From the NCBI GenBank assembly GCA_031366605.1, contig JANLOO010000034.1, positions 1 through 64,000 of the forward strand: a stretch of 64,000 bases of DNA. Direction: 5' to 3'. The notes below the pieces were generated by a model that was not told the DNA's origin, ran no database searches, and was given only the letters and a program-made list of their open reading frames with translations. Source of the stretch: CALMEC01 sp031366605. GTDB taxonomy: Bacteria > Actinomycetota > Thermoleophilia > Miltoncostaeales > Miltoncostaeaceae. Below are positions 38,496 through 47,234 of this stretch, piece after piece. Position numbers and translations under genes: made by a program. Every line of letters starts with the position of its first letter. Position 1 is the stretch's first letter.

Positions 38496-40918
38496 CCTCG
38501 CAACTCCGCTGCGAAGCTGCCCTGGAGCGCATTGACGACCGCGACGACGGGAGCTTCGATCTCGTCATCGGTCAATGTCCGACCGGGGTCGGCGATCGTC
38601 AGGCGCAGCGCCAAGCTGACCTTTCCCGCCGGCACCGGATCACCGACGTAGCGGTCGAACAACCGCACATCACGGACCAAGATGCCTCCGGCGGTCCGAG
38701 CCGCGGCGATGAGGTCCGACGCACGGACCGAATCGTCCACGATCAGGGCGAGGTCGCGTGTCGATGCGGGCACCGACAGCAGATCCTCAAACGCAGGACG
38801 CCCGGTTGGCGCGGCACCGAGCAACGCCTGCAGGTCCAGGCCGACGGCGGCCACCGGCCCGCGCACGTCAAAGTTGCGCAACACCGCAGGGTGGATCTCG
38901 CCCACCCAACCGACTTTGGCCCCGCCCGCCCGGAGCTCGCCTTGGCGCACCGGGTGTCCGTAGGGCGCCGATGCGGGCGCGACTTCGACCCGTACGCCGG
39001 CCGCACGCGCGAGCGTCTCGGCGATGCCTTTGGCACCCCACACATCGACGGTCCGCACCGGGGCACGCCAATGGTCATGGGCGGGCGGGCCGAACATCAG
39101 ACCAACCAGCCAGTCGCGCTCATCCGCCAGGCCGTCAGCGCGTGGCGCGTAGGTCCGTCCGACCTCGAACATCGCGCCATGCGGATGCTGATGCGCCTGG
39201 TTGCGCGCCGCGGCGCGGAGCAACCCCGGCAAGAGCGACCGCCGCATCACCGCGTGGTCCTCGGTGAGTGGGTTGGCCAACCGCACGACCTGACGTCGGG
39301 GATCGTCCGCGTCCAATTGCAGCTGGTCGGCGTCCGACCCGGGAACGAAGTGCAGGGTGATCGCTTCGCTGAAGCCAAGGTCTGCCGCAAGCCGCGTCAG
39401 ACGGCGCCTCAGCGACTGCATCGGGGTGCGCTTGGCGCGGGCCACGATGCGCGGGAGCTCAGCAGCGATCTGGTCGAAGCCCGTGTGACGACCGACCTCT
39501 TCGATCAAGTCGACCTCGCGCTGAAGGTCGCCGGAGCGCCAGAACGGGACCACCACGTCGTGGGCATCCGGTCCTTCGGTGACCGCACATCCCAGGCTCC
39601 GCAGGATCGCGGCCGACCGGTCAGCCGGTGCCGGCATCGCGAGGATCGCGGCGGCGCGTGCGTGGCGCAGTCGGATCGGCGCGGGAGCCGGCTCTGCGAC
39701 AGACGCGTCCAGGACACCCGGCACCAGCGTCGCTCCACAGATCTCGACCAACATGCGACATGCCACTGCCATCCCGACGGGTGGGAGTTGCCGCGACAGA
39801 CCCTTCTCGAATCGGCGGCTCGACTCCGTGCGCAATCCCAGCCCCCACGCCGTCGCGAGGATGTTGGGTCCGACGAATGTCGCGGCTTCGAGCAGGATGC
39901 GGCTCGTCGCGTCGGTGACCTCGGCGGCGGCGGCGCCGAACACACCGGCGATGACGGCGGGTTTGTGCGCATCGCAGATCGCGAGCATCGAGCTGTCGAG
40001 GGTGCGCTCGACGTCGTCGAGCGTGACGATGCGCTCACCGGCCGTCGCGCGGCGCACCACGATCCGAGCGCCATCGACCAGATCCAGGTCGAAAGCGTGC
40101 AGGGGTTGGCCGGTCAGCAACATCACGTAGTTGGTGACATCGACCACGTTCGAGATTGCGCGCATCCCCGCCGCCTCGAGCCGGAGACGAAGCCAGTCCG
40201 GCGACGGGCCGACGCGAACGCCGGTCAGAACGGTCGCCATGTAGCGAGGACACAAATCCGGAGCGTCGACCTGCAGCGCAACCTGGTCGGCGATCGCACC
40301 GGCACCGTCGGCCGATGGCATCGATGGGTCGGGATCGCGAAGCGGCGCTCCGGTGATCGCGGCGACCTCACGGGCGACACCCCAGATACCAAGCAGGTCA
40401 GGCCGGTTGGCGGCGAGCTCCAGTTCGATGACGGTCTCGGACAGCGGCAGCGCGTCGGCCAACGGGGACCCTGCGACGAGCGAATCGTCGAGCACCATGA
40501 TCCCGTCGTGGTCCTCACCCAACTCGATCTCGCGGGCCGACAGGATCATGCCGTAGCTCTCGATGCCACGGAGCTTGGCAACGCCCAACGGCTTGTCAAA
40601 CCCGGGCAACAGCGCGCCGGGCATCGCGACAGCCACTGTCTGCCCGGTCGCGACGTTGGGCGCACCGCATACGATTTGCTGCGGTTCGTCCCCGCCGACA
40701 TCGACCCGACACAGGCTCAAACGGTCGGCATTGGGGTGGCGCCCCGCCTGCAACACCTTGCCGACCCGAAACCGGTCGAGGTTGCCGTCGGCGTCGGAAG
40801 CCCCACGCCGATGAATCGTCTCGACCTTGATCCCGGCGTCGGTCAGCCGCTCGGCAAGCTCCTCGGCGGACAGCCCATGATCGACGAGTTCGGAGAGCCA
40901 TCCCATCGGGACCCTCAT
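38492..40918 (-). CDS. pheT: Phenylalanyl-tRNA synthetase beta subunit
   Basis: 808 residues, full length for PheT. The N-terminal tRNA-binding fold reads GKVLQAGRHPNADRLSLCRV; the B5 domain and ELAANRPDLLGIWGVAREV are conserved, and the ferredoxin-like anticodon domain (SVPASTRDLALIVDD) ends the protein. The ATG at 40918 has GGAGGGGG 4-11 nt upstream. Separated from pheS by 186 nt of structured sequence, unusual for this pair. Confidence 0.96.
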   Translation of the reverse strand: MRVPMGWLSELVDHGLSAEELAERLTDAGIKVETIHRRGASDADGNLDRFRVGKVLQAGRHPNADRLSLCRVDVGGDEPQQIVCGAPNVATGQTVAVAMPGALLPGFDKPLGVAKLRGIESYGMILSAREIELGEDHDGIMVLDDSLVAGSPLADALPLSETVIELELAANRPDLLGIWGVAREVAAITGAPLRDPDPSMPSADGAGAIADQVALQVDAPDLCPRYMATVLTGVRVGPSPDWLRLRLEAAGMRAISNVVDVTNYVMLLTGQPLHAFDLDLVDGARIVVRRATAGERIVTLDDVERTLDSSMLAICDAHKPAVIAGVFGAAAAEVTDATSRILLEAATFVGPNILATAWGLGLRTESSRRFEKGLSRQLPPVGMAVACRMLVEICGATLVPGVLDASVAEPAPAPIRLRHARAAAILAMPAPADRSAAILRSLGCAVTEGPDAHDVVVPFWRSGDLQREVDLIEEVGRHTGFDQIAAELPRIVARAKRTPMQSLRRRLTRLAADLGFSEAITLHFVPGSDADQLQLDADDPRRQVVRLANPLTEDHAVMRRSLLPGLLRAAARNQAHQHPHGAMFEVGRTYAPRADGLADERDWLVGLMFGPPAHDHWRAPVRTVDVWGAKGIAETLARAAGVRVEVAPASAPYGHPVRQGELRAGGAKVGWVGEIHPAVLRNFDVRGPVAAVGLDLQALLGAAPTGRPAFEDLLSVPASTRDLALIVDDSVRASDLIAAARTAGGILVRDVRLFDRYVGDPVPAGKVSLALRLTIADPGRTLTDDEIEAPVVAVVNALQGSFAAELRG

Positions 40919-40931
40919 ACGCCCCCTCCGA

Positions 40932-41090
40932 CACGGCACTTGGGCGGCCTATGAGCCACTGTCGCACCACGAGCCAAACGCCCCGCGACCAAGTGGCTCA
41001 AACGTCTCCGGCGGCTGCGACTCACAGCCAGCCCCGCGAGGCGATTGAGTGGCCCCGGAGGGGGCGCGAATAGGCCGCCCAAGAGCCGTG
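40932..41090. repeat. Large inverted repeat in the pheS-pheT gap
   Basis: Two 21-nt arms, 40932-40952 and 41070-41090, are reverse complements at 20 of 21 positions, 117 nt apart. Inside lie a perfect 8-bp stem (40953-40960 with 40992-40999) and a 5-bp hairpin (41013-41017 with 41025-41029). The pheT RBS adjoins the distal arm. It may be a small repeat element or an RNA structure controlling pheT. Nothing coding is seen in 40919-41104. Confidence 0.75.
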
Positions 41091-41104
41091 GTGAGCGGGG
41101 CGCA

Positions 41105-42130
41105 TTAGTGTGCGCCATCCGCGAATTGCTCCAGGAACCTGAGGTCGCTGTCGAAGAGCAGGCGCAGGTCGCTGACGCCGTGGCGGAGCATCGCGACGCG
41201 TTCGAGACCCATGCCCCAGGCGAAGCCGGTCCATCGCTCCGGATCGATCCCGCAGTGGGCGAAGACATTGGGGTCGACCATGCCCGCACCGAGGAGTTCG
41301 AGCCAGGTCTGGCGGCCGTGGCGGTCGGTCCACAACACGTCGACCTCGACGGACGGCTCGGTGAACGGGAAGTAGTCCGGCCGCAGGCGGATCTCAAAAC
41401 CGGGACCCAGCAGCTCACGCACGAAATGTTGGAGCATTCCCTTGAGGTGCGCCATCGACAGGCCCTCGTCGACCGCCAGGCCTTCGAGCTGGTGGAACAT
41501 CGCGCCGTGGGTCGCGTCGATGTCCTCGCGTCGGTAGACGGTACCGGGGCACACGACATAGATCGGTGGCTCCTGCGACTCCATCACACGCACCTGGACC
41601 GGCGACGTGTGCGTCCGCAGCACGACGTCGGGATGCCCCGCGACGAAGAACGTGTCGGTCTCGGCGCGCGCCGGGTGGCCCTCGGGAATGTTGAGCGCCG
41701 TGAAGTTGTGGAAGTCGTCTTCGATGTGCGGACCGTCGGCGATCTGCCACCCCATGCCGATGAAGATCTCCTCGATCTCGTGCAGAAGCTGGGTCACGAT
41801 GTGGATCGCGCCGGCCGGATACGGGTCACCGGGGAGCGAGACGTCGACGCGTTCGGCCGCCAGCCGGGCGCCCATCTCCTGGGCATCGAGCGTCTGCTGC
41901 CGCTGTGCGAGCGCCGCCTCGACGGCCTGACGCGCGAGGTTGGCGGCCTTGCCCACCGGCCCGCGTTGCTCCGGCGGCAGTGAGCCGATCGAGGCCAGCG
42001 TCGCCGCAAGCACGCTCTTGCGACCAGTGTGTCGAACGCGGGCCGCTTCGAGCGCGCCGAGGTCGTCAGCGCCGGCAATCGCCGCGAGCGCTTCGGACTG
42101 AACCGAATCGATGTCTGTCTGGGGAGTCAC
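41105..42130 (-). CDS. pheS: Phenylalanyl-tRNA synthetase alpha subunit
   Basis: 341 residues. The class II core is visible: GWQIADGPHIEDDFHNFTAL and NIPEGHPARAETDTFF, then VLRTHTSPVQVR and the C-terminal RWTGFAWGMGLERVAML motif 3. It forms the alpha2-beta2 enzyme with PheT. The GTG start gives xTPQTDIDSVQSEAL, part of the N-terminal coiled coil. It follows the rRNA methyltransferase gene by 52 nt. Confidence 0.96.
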   Translation of the reverse strand: MTPQTDIDSVQSEALAAIAGADDLGALEAARVRHTGRKSVLAATLASIGSLPPEQRGPVGKAANLARQAVEAALAQRQQTLDAQEMGARLAAERVDVSLPGDPYPAGAIHIVTQLLHEIEEIFIGMGWQIADGPHIEDDFHNFTALNIPEGHPARAETDTFFVAGHPDVVLRTHTSPVQVRVMESQEPPIYVVCPGTVYRREDIDATHGAMFHQLEGLAVDEGLSMAHLKGMLQHFVRELLGPGFEIRLRPDYFPFTEPSVEVDVLWTDRHGRQTWLELLGAGMVDPNVFAHCGIDPERWTGFAWGMGLERVAMLRHGVSDLRLLFDSDLRFLEQFADGAH

Positions 42131-42182
42131 CGGCCAGGCAGGGTATCAATCCCGCAACGTAGCTCGGGCCGCGGTCGTGCGA

Positions 42183-43004
42183 TCAGGCGCTTCGGGTCGC
42201 GCGCTGGCGGCGAGCCTCCGCCAGCAGGATCGCGCCGGCCGCGGCGACGTTGAGTGACTCAGCCACTGACTCCTGCGGAATCGTCACGCGGACGACCTCG
42301 TGTTCGTCCGTGAACGGTCCCATCGACACATCGAGCCCCGCCCGTTCGGCGCCGAGCGCGATGAGCGACGGTGCGGCGAGATCAACCTCCCAGGGCGGCA
42401 GGCCACCCGAGACGACAGCCGCGATCACGCGCACACCGGGGCGGGTGGCGAGATCCTCGGCCGTGACCCCTTCGAGCAAGGGCAGAGCAAACGTGGCGCC
42501 CATCGCGGCGCGCACCGCTTTTGGGTTGAACGGGTCCGCCGAGCCGGGTCCGATCCCAACCCAATCGCAGCCCATCGCAGCCGCCGTGCGCACTAGGGTG
42601 CCGACGTTGCCGGGGTCCCCCACCCCCGCCAGCCACAACGCAAGGCTCGGCGGCATGGGGACATCCCGAAACGCCGGTGCGTCCGGCTGCGCGAACACGC
42701 CGATCATGCGCGGCGCGAACCCCATTGTGCTGACCTGCTTCATCAGGTCCGTCGGCACCGTGTAGCGCTCGTCGACCTCGCCCGTTGCGATAACCCGAGG
42801 ATCGTCCTCCTCCACACGATCCTCGTCGACGAGCAGCAGGATCGGAGCGACGCCGGCCGCAAGGGCTGCGTCGATCAGATCCTCGCCCTCCAACACAACC
42901 ATTCGTCGCTCGCGGCGAGTGCGTTTCGCCTCCAGCGACCGCACCAACAGGAGCGCCGGGTTGCGGGAGGAGCTAAGCCGCCGAAGCGGTTTGACGCGCG
43001 TCAC
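42183..43004 (-). CDS. TrmH/SpoU-family RNA 2'-O-methyltransferase
   Basis: 273 residues. The N-terminal substrate domain (LSSSRNPALLLVRSLEAKRT) is followed by the SPOUT knot: LAGVGDPGNVGTLVRTAAAMG (motif 1, cited in part), and the C-terminal VRVTIPQESVAESLNVAAAGAI motif 3. It resembles the TsnR-like genes usually found between rplT and pheS in actinobacteria. The GTG start overlaps the rplT end by 32 nt; no later start keeps the N-terminal domain. Confidence 0.92.
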   Translation of the reverse strand: MTRVKPLRRLSSSRNPALLLVRSLEAKRTRRERRMVVLEGEDLIDAALAAGVAPILLLVDEDRVEEDDPRVIATGEVDERYTVPTDLMKQVSTMGFAPRMIGVFAQPDAPAFRDVPMPPSLALWLAGVGDPGNVGTLVRTAAAMGCDWVGIGPGSADPFNPKAVRAAMGATFALPLLEGVTAEDLATRPGVRVIAAVVSGGLPPWEVDLAAPSLIALGAERAGLDVSMGPFTDEHEVVRVTIPQESVAESLNVAAAGAILLAEARRQRATRSA

Positions 43005-43344
43005 GTGCGCGGGCGCAGAGCTGGGCGAACGCCTCAGGCTCGTGCGTCGCGAGGTCGGCCAACATTTTGCGGTTGAGCTCGATCTCCGCCAGCTTGATCC
43101 CGTGCATGAAGTCCGAGTAGGTCAGACCCTGCTCGCGCGCTGCCGCGTTGATGCGGGCGATCCACAGACGACGGAAGTCGCGCTTGCGGACACGCCGGTC
43201 GCGGTATGCGTACCGCAGCGACCGCTGGACCTGTTCTTTCGCGCGACGATATGAACTTTTCTTGGTACCGAAGTAGCCCTTGGCCTGACCGAGAACCTTG
43301 CGGCGCTTCTTGCGTGCCCCGACCGAACGCTTGACCCGCCCCAT
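42973..43344 (-). CDS. rplT: 50S ribosomal protein L20
   Basis: 123 residues. MGRVKRSVGARKKRRKVLGQ opens the protein and RKRDFRRLWIARINAAAREQ is the conserved core that binds 23S rRNA. Two nt-level neighbours are rpmI (adjacent) and the methyltransferase (overlapping). In some bacteria L20 represses its own operon through the infC leader. Confidence 0.98.
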   Translation of the reverse strand: MGRVKRSVGARKKRRKVLGQAKGYFGTKKSSYRRAKEQVQRSLRYAYRDRRVRKRDFRRLWIARINAAAREQGLTYSDFMHGIKLAEIELNRKMLADLATHEPEAFAQLCARARDARQTASAA

Positions 43345-43542
43345 CTAGCGCTTCCCCAAGAGACGAAGCACGTGCTTCGTGTTGGTCGGGTCGAGCACAT
43401 CCGGCGTGCCGGCGTTGCGCTTGCGCTTGGGCGACATGTTCTCGAGGTTGTGACGCTTGCCCGAGTGGACGTACATCACCTTGCCCGTCGGCGTCACTTT
43501 GAACCGCTTGGACGCTGAGCGGTTGGTCTTCATCTTCGGCAT
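43345..43542 (-). CDS. rpmI: 50S ribosomal protein L35
   Basis: 65 residues. MPKMKTNRSASKRFKVTPTG and GKRHNLENMSPKRKRN are the L35 family blocks. It abuts rplT with no gap and follows infC by 2 nt, the standard infC-rpmI-rplT order. Confidence 0.98.
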   Translation of the reverse strand: MPKMKTNRSASKRFKVTPTGKVMYVHSGKRHNLENMSPKRKRNAGTPDVLDPTNTKHVLRLLGKR

Positions 43543-43544
43543 GG

Positions 43545-44204
43545 TTATTCGCTCTTCGGTGATTCGGTCTCGACGGCAGCTTCGGCCACCACGGTCTGTG
43601 GCGCCTCTGCCGGCTCAACGGACTCGTGGGGAACAGCCCCATCGGCCTTCGAAACCAACTGCTTGATCGGAGCAAGCATCATAGTCATGTTTCGCCCATC
43701 GAGGTTGGGTTTGCTCTCGATGATCGCGAGTTCTTTGAGTTCAGCGGCCAGTTGATCCAGAATCCGCTCGCCACGTTCGGCGTGCATGACCTCACGTCCG
43801 CGGAACATGATCGTGACCTTGACCTTGTCGCGCTGCTTCAGGAACCGCTCCACGTGACCCTTCTTGGTCGCATAGTCGTGCGGGTCGATCTTGGGCCGGA
43901 ACTTGATCTCCTTGATGGTGATCGTGCTCTGGTGCTTGCGCGCCTGCTTGGCCTTCTGCTCTTGGTCGTAGCGCCATTTGCCGTAGTCCATGATCCGGCA
44001 GACGGGCGGCGCCGCGTCCGGAGCGATCTCGACGAGGTCGAGGTCCTGACGCGCGGACAGTTCGAGCGCCTCGCGCAGCGGAACGACCCCGACGTTGGTC
44101 AGGTCGGCGTCAATCAGGCGCACGGTCTCGCCCCGAATCGCCTCATTGATACGGGTCGACGGGCCAGCCGGCGGCCGGGTATCGGGCCCGCGCCTAGGAG
44201 GCAC
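43545..44204 (-). CDS. infC: Translation initiation factor IF-3
   Basis: 219 residues. RINEAIRGETVRLIDADLTN starts the N-domain, CRIMDYGKWRYDQEQKAKQA is the IF-3 signature, and KVTIMFRGREVMHAERGERI the C-domain. A 35-residue Ala/Glu/Pro-rich tail extends beyond the usual end. The GTG at 44204 has AAGG 6 nt upstream. Start codons of infC are often unusual; no ATT/ATC start appears needed here. Confidence 0.96.
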   Translation of the reverse strand: MPPRRGPDTRPPAGPSTRINEAIRGETVRLIDADLTNVGVVPLREALELSARQDLDLVEIAPDAAPPVCRIMDYGKWRYDQEQKAKQARKHQSTITIKEIKFRPKIDPHDYATKKGHVERFLKQRDKVKVTIMFRGREVMHAERGERILDQLAAELKELAIIESKPNLDGRNMTMMLAPIKQLVSKADGAVPHESVEPAEAPQTVVAEAAVETESPKSE

Positions 44205-44320
44205 GAAGAACCTTGCTCGCGATCAGCCCCGTGCTCCGGGATTCGGAAGGGACGCACTCGCCAAGAGGCACAGATGCAGTGATGTGTCGGGGAGTGAGAA
44301 GGTCACGTTCAGTGTTGGCG

Positions 44321-44326
44321 AGGATA
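44321..44326 (-). promoter_or_regulatory. Candidate -10 box of the infC operon
   Basis: TATCCT on the minus strand, about 117 nt before infC. The implied leader of roughly 110 nt is long compared with the leaderless genes here, as expected for L20-type leader control. No clear -35. The rest of the 233-nt gap to the flavoprotein gene shows nothing recognised. Confidence 0.35.
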
Positions 44327-44437
44327 GCAGTACGCGGAGGGAGCGCGTAGTGCGTCACGCCGCTCCGTGTCCTGAATCGCGCAAACGCCTTCCGTTTCGA
44401 GACCGACGCGTGGGGTCAATCGGCCAAGCCACGACGA

Positions 44438-45526
44438 TCACGATCGAATGCCGAAAGGTCGAAGATCGACGGACGGCTCCATCCCGATCGCAAACTCGGC
44501 CACCGCCGCAGCCAGGACGGGCGCGAACTTGAACCCGTGGCCTGAGAAGCCGGCGCAGACGATCCGGCCGTCATCGAGCCGGTCGATGACGGGGTCCTCG
44601 GTCGGCGTCATCGCGTAGAAGCACACGTCCGCACGGATGATCTGGGCGGCGGCTCCCGTGACGCCAAAACGCTTGGCGGCGTACGCCTGGATCGGAGCGA
44701 GGTCCTCTTCGGTCGCGAGGCGTGCAGCCGGATCGTCGGGATCGGCTTGCGGGCCGGTGATGTGGGACCCGATCTTCATCCCCAGCCCATCGTGAGCGGG
44801 CATCCCGTACATCGCAAACGGTGCGCCGTCCCCGAACACCGGCACATCAGCCGGACCGCCCGCCAGGTATGCGGTCACCTGCCGGGTGGGACGGATCGCG
44901 ATGTCCGCGAGGAGGGACCGCGACCAGGAACCGGCCGCCAGCACCACGATCTCGGCCTGCAGCCGGTCACCGCCGGCCAACACGACACCGGCGCAATCGG
45001 AGGCAACCACGCGATCGCGTACGAACTGGACGCCTTCCCGTCGCGCGAGACCGGCCACGGCTTGGGTGGCCCGATGGGCCCACAGAAAACCGCCGATCGG
45101 ATTGGCCATACCCCAGGCGATGCCGTCGGGACGGATCGACGGCCACGTGCGGACAATGGTTTGAGCATCGAGCTCCTGACCCCTGGCGCCGAGCGCATCG
45201 AGGGCCACGAGGCTCGCCCGCTCCCACAATCCGTCGTCGCCTTCGGGCACGAGAAACAGCACCCCGACCTCGCGGTACAGGTCCGTCCCGGTTGCCTGCT
45301 CGAGCTGCCGCCACGCGGCGCGCGCCCGGAGCGTCAGCTCGGAGTAGACCGCCGCCGTGCCGTATTCGAGCCGCAGCACACGGGTCACGCCTCCGGACGC
45401 CCGCTCGACGTCACCGGTCACTCGGGGATCGACCACCGTGACCGATGCACCGAGCTGCACCAGACGCAGGGCGCAGCCCCACCCATAGATGCCGCCGCCG
45501 ACGACGATCGCCCGGGGCGCTGTCAC
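44438..45526 (-). CDS. FAD-dependent oxidoreductase, monomeric sarcosine oxidase-like
   Basis: 362 residues. The dinucleotide motif VVGGGIYGWGCALRL opens a DAO fold; SGGVTRVLRLEYG follows; CFYAMTPTEDPVID near residue 310 places a Cys where monomeric sarcosine oxidase links FAD covalently; FSGHGFKFAPVLA is the C-terminal flavin block. It likely oxidises a secondary amine or N-methyl group. Last gene of the ten-gene glycan run; its GTG overlaps the epimerase stop. Role there is unclear, perhaps on an amino sugar or a side substituent. Confidence 0.85.
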   Translation of the reverse strand: MTAPRAIVVGGGIYGWGCALRLVQLGASVTVVDPRVTGDVERASGGVTRVLRLEYGTAAVYSELTLRARAAWRQLEQATGTDLYREVGVLFLVPEGDDGLWERASLVALDALGARGQELDAQTIVRTWPSIRPDGIAWGMANPIGGFLWAHRATQAVAGLARREGVQFVRDRVVASDCAGVVLAGGDRLQAEIVVLAAGSWSRSLLADIAIRPTRQVTAYLAGGPADVPVFGDGAPFAMYGMPAHDGLGMKIGSHITGPQADPDDPAARLATEEDLAPIQAYAAKRFGVTGAAAQIIRADVCFYAMTPTEDPVIDRLDDGRIVCAGFSGHGFKFAPVLAAAVAEFAIGMEPSVDLRPFGIRS

Positions 45527-46473
45527 ACCGCCGCGTGGCGCCTTTGGACCCAGGCGAGCTCACTGGCGAGCCCATCGCGGAGCCCGACCGTCGGCTCCCA
45601 CCCCAATGTCTGGCGCGCCCGGGTCGTGTCTGCGCTCGTGCGTTTCACGTCGCCAGTCTGCACACCGCGGCGGTCGAGCGCCACGGTGGCACCGGCCAAT
45701 TCCTCGAGCGTCGCGATGACCTCGGACAGGGTTGCCTCCTGGCCACCCCCGATGTTGTAGATGGAGTGCGGGTCCTCGGCCAGCCCGGCGAGGAACGTCC
45801 CCTCGACGGCATCGGACACGTGCGTGAAGTCGCGTGACTGCGAACCGTCGCCGAACATCGGGAACGCCGCTCCGTCCATCAGCCGCTCGCACAGGCGGCG
45901 CATCGCCATGTCCGGGCGCTGACGGGGTCCGTAGACCGTGAAGTATCGAAGGCCGACCGTCGACAGGCCCCCCAACCGGTAGATCTCGGCCAGGTCTTCA
46001 CACGCACGTTTGGTCGCGCCATACGGCGAGCGCGGGCTGGTAGGCGTCACACCCTCGATCGTCGGATACGCCTCGGCGTCGCCGTAGACCGACGACGACG
46101 ACGCCCACACCACCCGCGGACAGCCGGCGTCCTTCGCGGCCTCGAACACGCGTTGGGTGGCGAGGATGTTGTCGTGCACGTACCGCCCGAAGCCCTCGCC
46201 GAAACTCCCCCGCACGCCGGGCTGCGCGGCCAGGTGGAATACCACCGGGGCGTCGCGCATGAGCGGCACCAGGTCCGCCTCGGCGAGGTCCAGCTCGTCG
46301 AGGTGGAACCTCGACTCGGCGAGGAGCCCTGCGACGTTGTCCTGTTTCGCCGACCGCTCGTAGTAGTCCGTGAACGCGTCGACGCCCACGACGGACCAGC
46401 CGTCGGCGATCAGGCGTTCGGACAGGTGTGAGCCGATGAACCCGGCGCATCCGGTCACCAGTGCGGTCTTCAT
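45523..46473 (-). CDS. NAD-dependent nucleotide-sugar epimerase (GalE/UDP-glucuronate epimerase-like)
   Basis: 316 residues, extended SDR. TGCAGFIGSHL binds NAD; the catalytic Ser-Tyr-Lys set is in SSSSVYG and SPYGATKRACE (YxxxK). FTDYYERSAKQDNV is the pattern of 4-epimerases acting on UDP-uronic acids, and YFTVYGPRQRPDMAM supports this. It may supply a uronic-acid precursor. The ATG at 46473 has GGGGAGA upstream and overlaps the preceding stop. Confidence 0.88.
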   Translation of the reverse strand: MKTALVTGCAGFIGSHLSERLIADGWSVVGVDAFTDYYERSAKQDNVAGLLAESRFHLDELDLAEADLVPLMRDAPVVFHLAAQPGVRGSFGEGFGRYVHDNILATQRVFEAAKDAGCPRVVWASSSSVYGDAEAYPTIEGVTPTSPRSPYGATKRACEDLAEIYRLGGLSTVGLRYFTVYGPRQRPDMAMRRLCERLMDGAAFPMFGDGSQSRDFTHVSDAVEGTFLAGLAEDPHSIYNIGGGQEATLSEVIATLEELAGATVALDRRGVQTGDVKRTSADTTRARQTLGWEPTVGLRDGLASELAWVQRRHAAV

Positions 46474-47234
46474 GAGGTCTCCCCTTTTCTCAAGTTCGTC
46501 GTTCGGACAATCCGAGCCATCGAACACATCTCGGTGTTCGGGTGGCCGGCGAGTACACCGAGCAGTTCGGCGACTCCATCGCACTCGGCCTCGTCCATCA
46601 CCGCGTGATGCAACATCACACCGAGTGGAGCAGGGCCCGCTGCGCGTTCAGCGAGGAGCGCTCCCAGCGCGGCTCGCGACAACCGTTCCCCTCTGCGAGC
46701 GGCGAGCCAATCCACCTGCACCACGAGCTCGCCCAGCCCGGTGATGCCCAGCAGCTCGGCGGTCGAATCGCGTGACAGCACCGCGACACCCAGGTCGGCC
46801 AGAGCAGCGCCGGTGTCGGCCGTGCAGCGGTTCCAGGGGGGCGTGAAGATCGGATCGAGCGCGTCGCCGAGCTGCGCGTGCAGCAGGCGACGCCCCTCGG
46901 CGATGTCACGTCGCTGGGCATCGAACGACCGGGCGGGGCCGAACTCGCACTTGCGCCCCTCGGGTTGGTGGTTGGCGTGGCAGTAGCCATGTTGATGCAA
47001 TCCCAGCCGTCCGCCCGACGCAGCGTGGCGGCTTCGAAGCTCCGCGGCGAGCCCTGGGCGCAGCTCGGTCGGGATCACGGCCAGATCGATCGGCGCCTCG
47101 TGCGCGGCGAACAGATCGAGGAGCGTGAGCAACCGCGCGTCGGCCCACCCGGCGTCGTCGTCACGGACGAAGACGGTGATCGGCTTCGTCGCCCCGTCCA
47201 AGGCGGCACGTAGGGGATCGAGCCAAGCGCTCAT
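46470..47234 (-). CDS. NodB/DUF2334-like polysaccharide deacetylase
   Basis: 254 residues. ITVFVRDDDAGW contains the DD metal motif, GLHQHGYCHAN the HxxxxH-like part, and FTPPWNRC the later catalytic segment, as in NodB-homology enzymes that remove N-acetyl groups. No signal peptide is visible, so action on a cytoplasmic or lipid-linked intermediate is likely. ATGA overlaps link it to genes on both sides. Confidence 0.78.
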   Translation of the reverse strand: MSAWLDPLRAALDGATKPITVFVRDDDAGWADARLLTLLDLFAAHEAPIDLAVIPTELRPGLAAELRSRHAASGGRLGLHQHGYCHANHQPEGRKCEFGPARSFDAQRRDIAEGRRLLHAQLGDALDPIFTPPWNRCTADTGAALADLGVAVLSRDSTAELLGITGLGELVVQVDWLAARRGERLSRAALGALLAERAAGPAPLGVMLHHAVMDEAECDGVAELLGVLAGHPNTEMCSMARIVRTTNLRKGETS

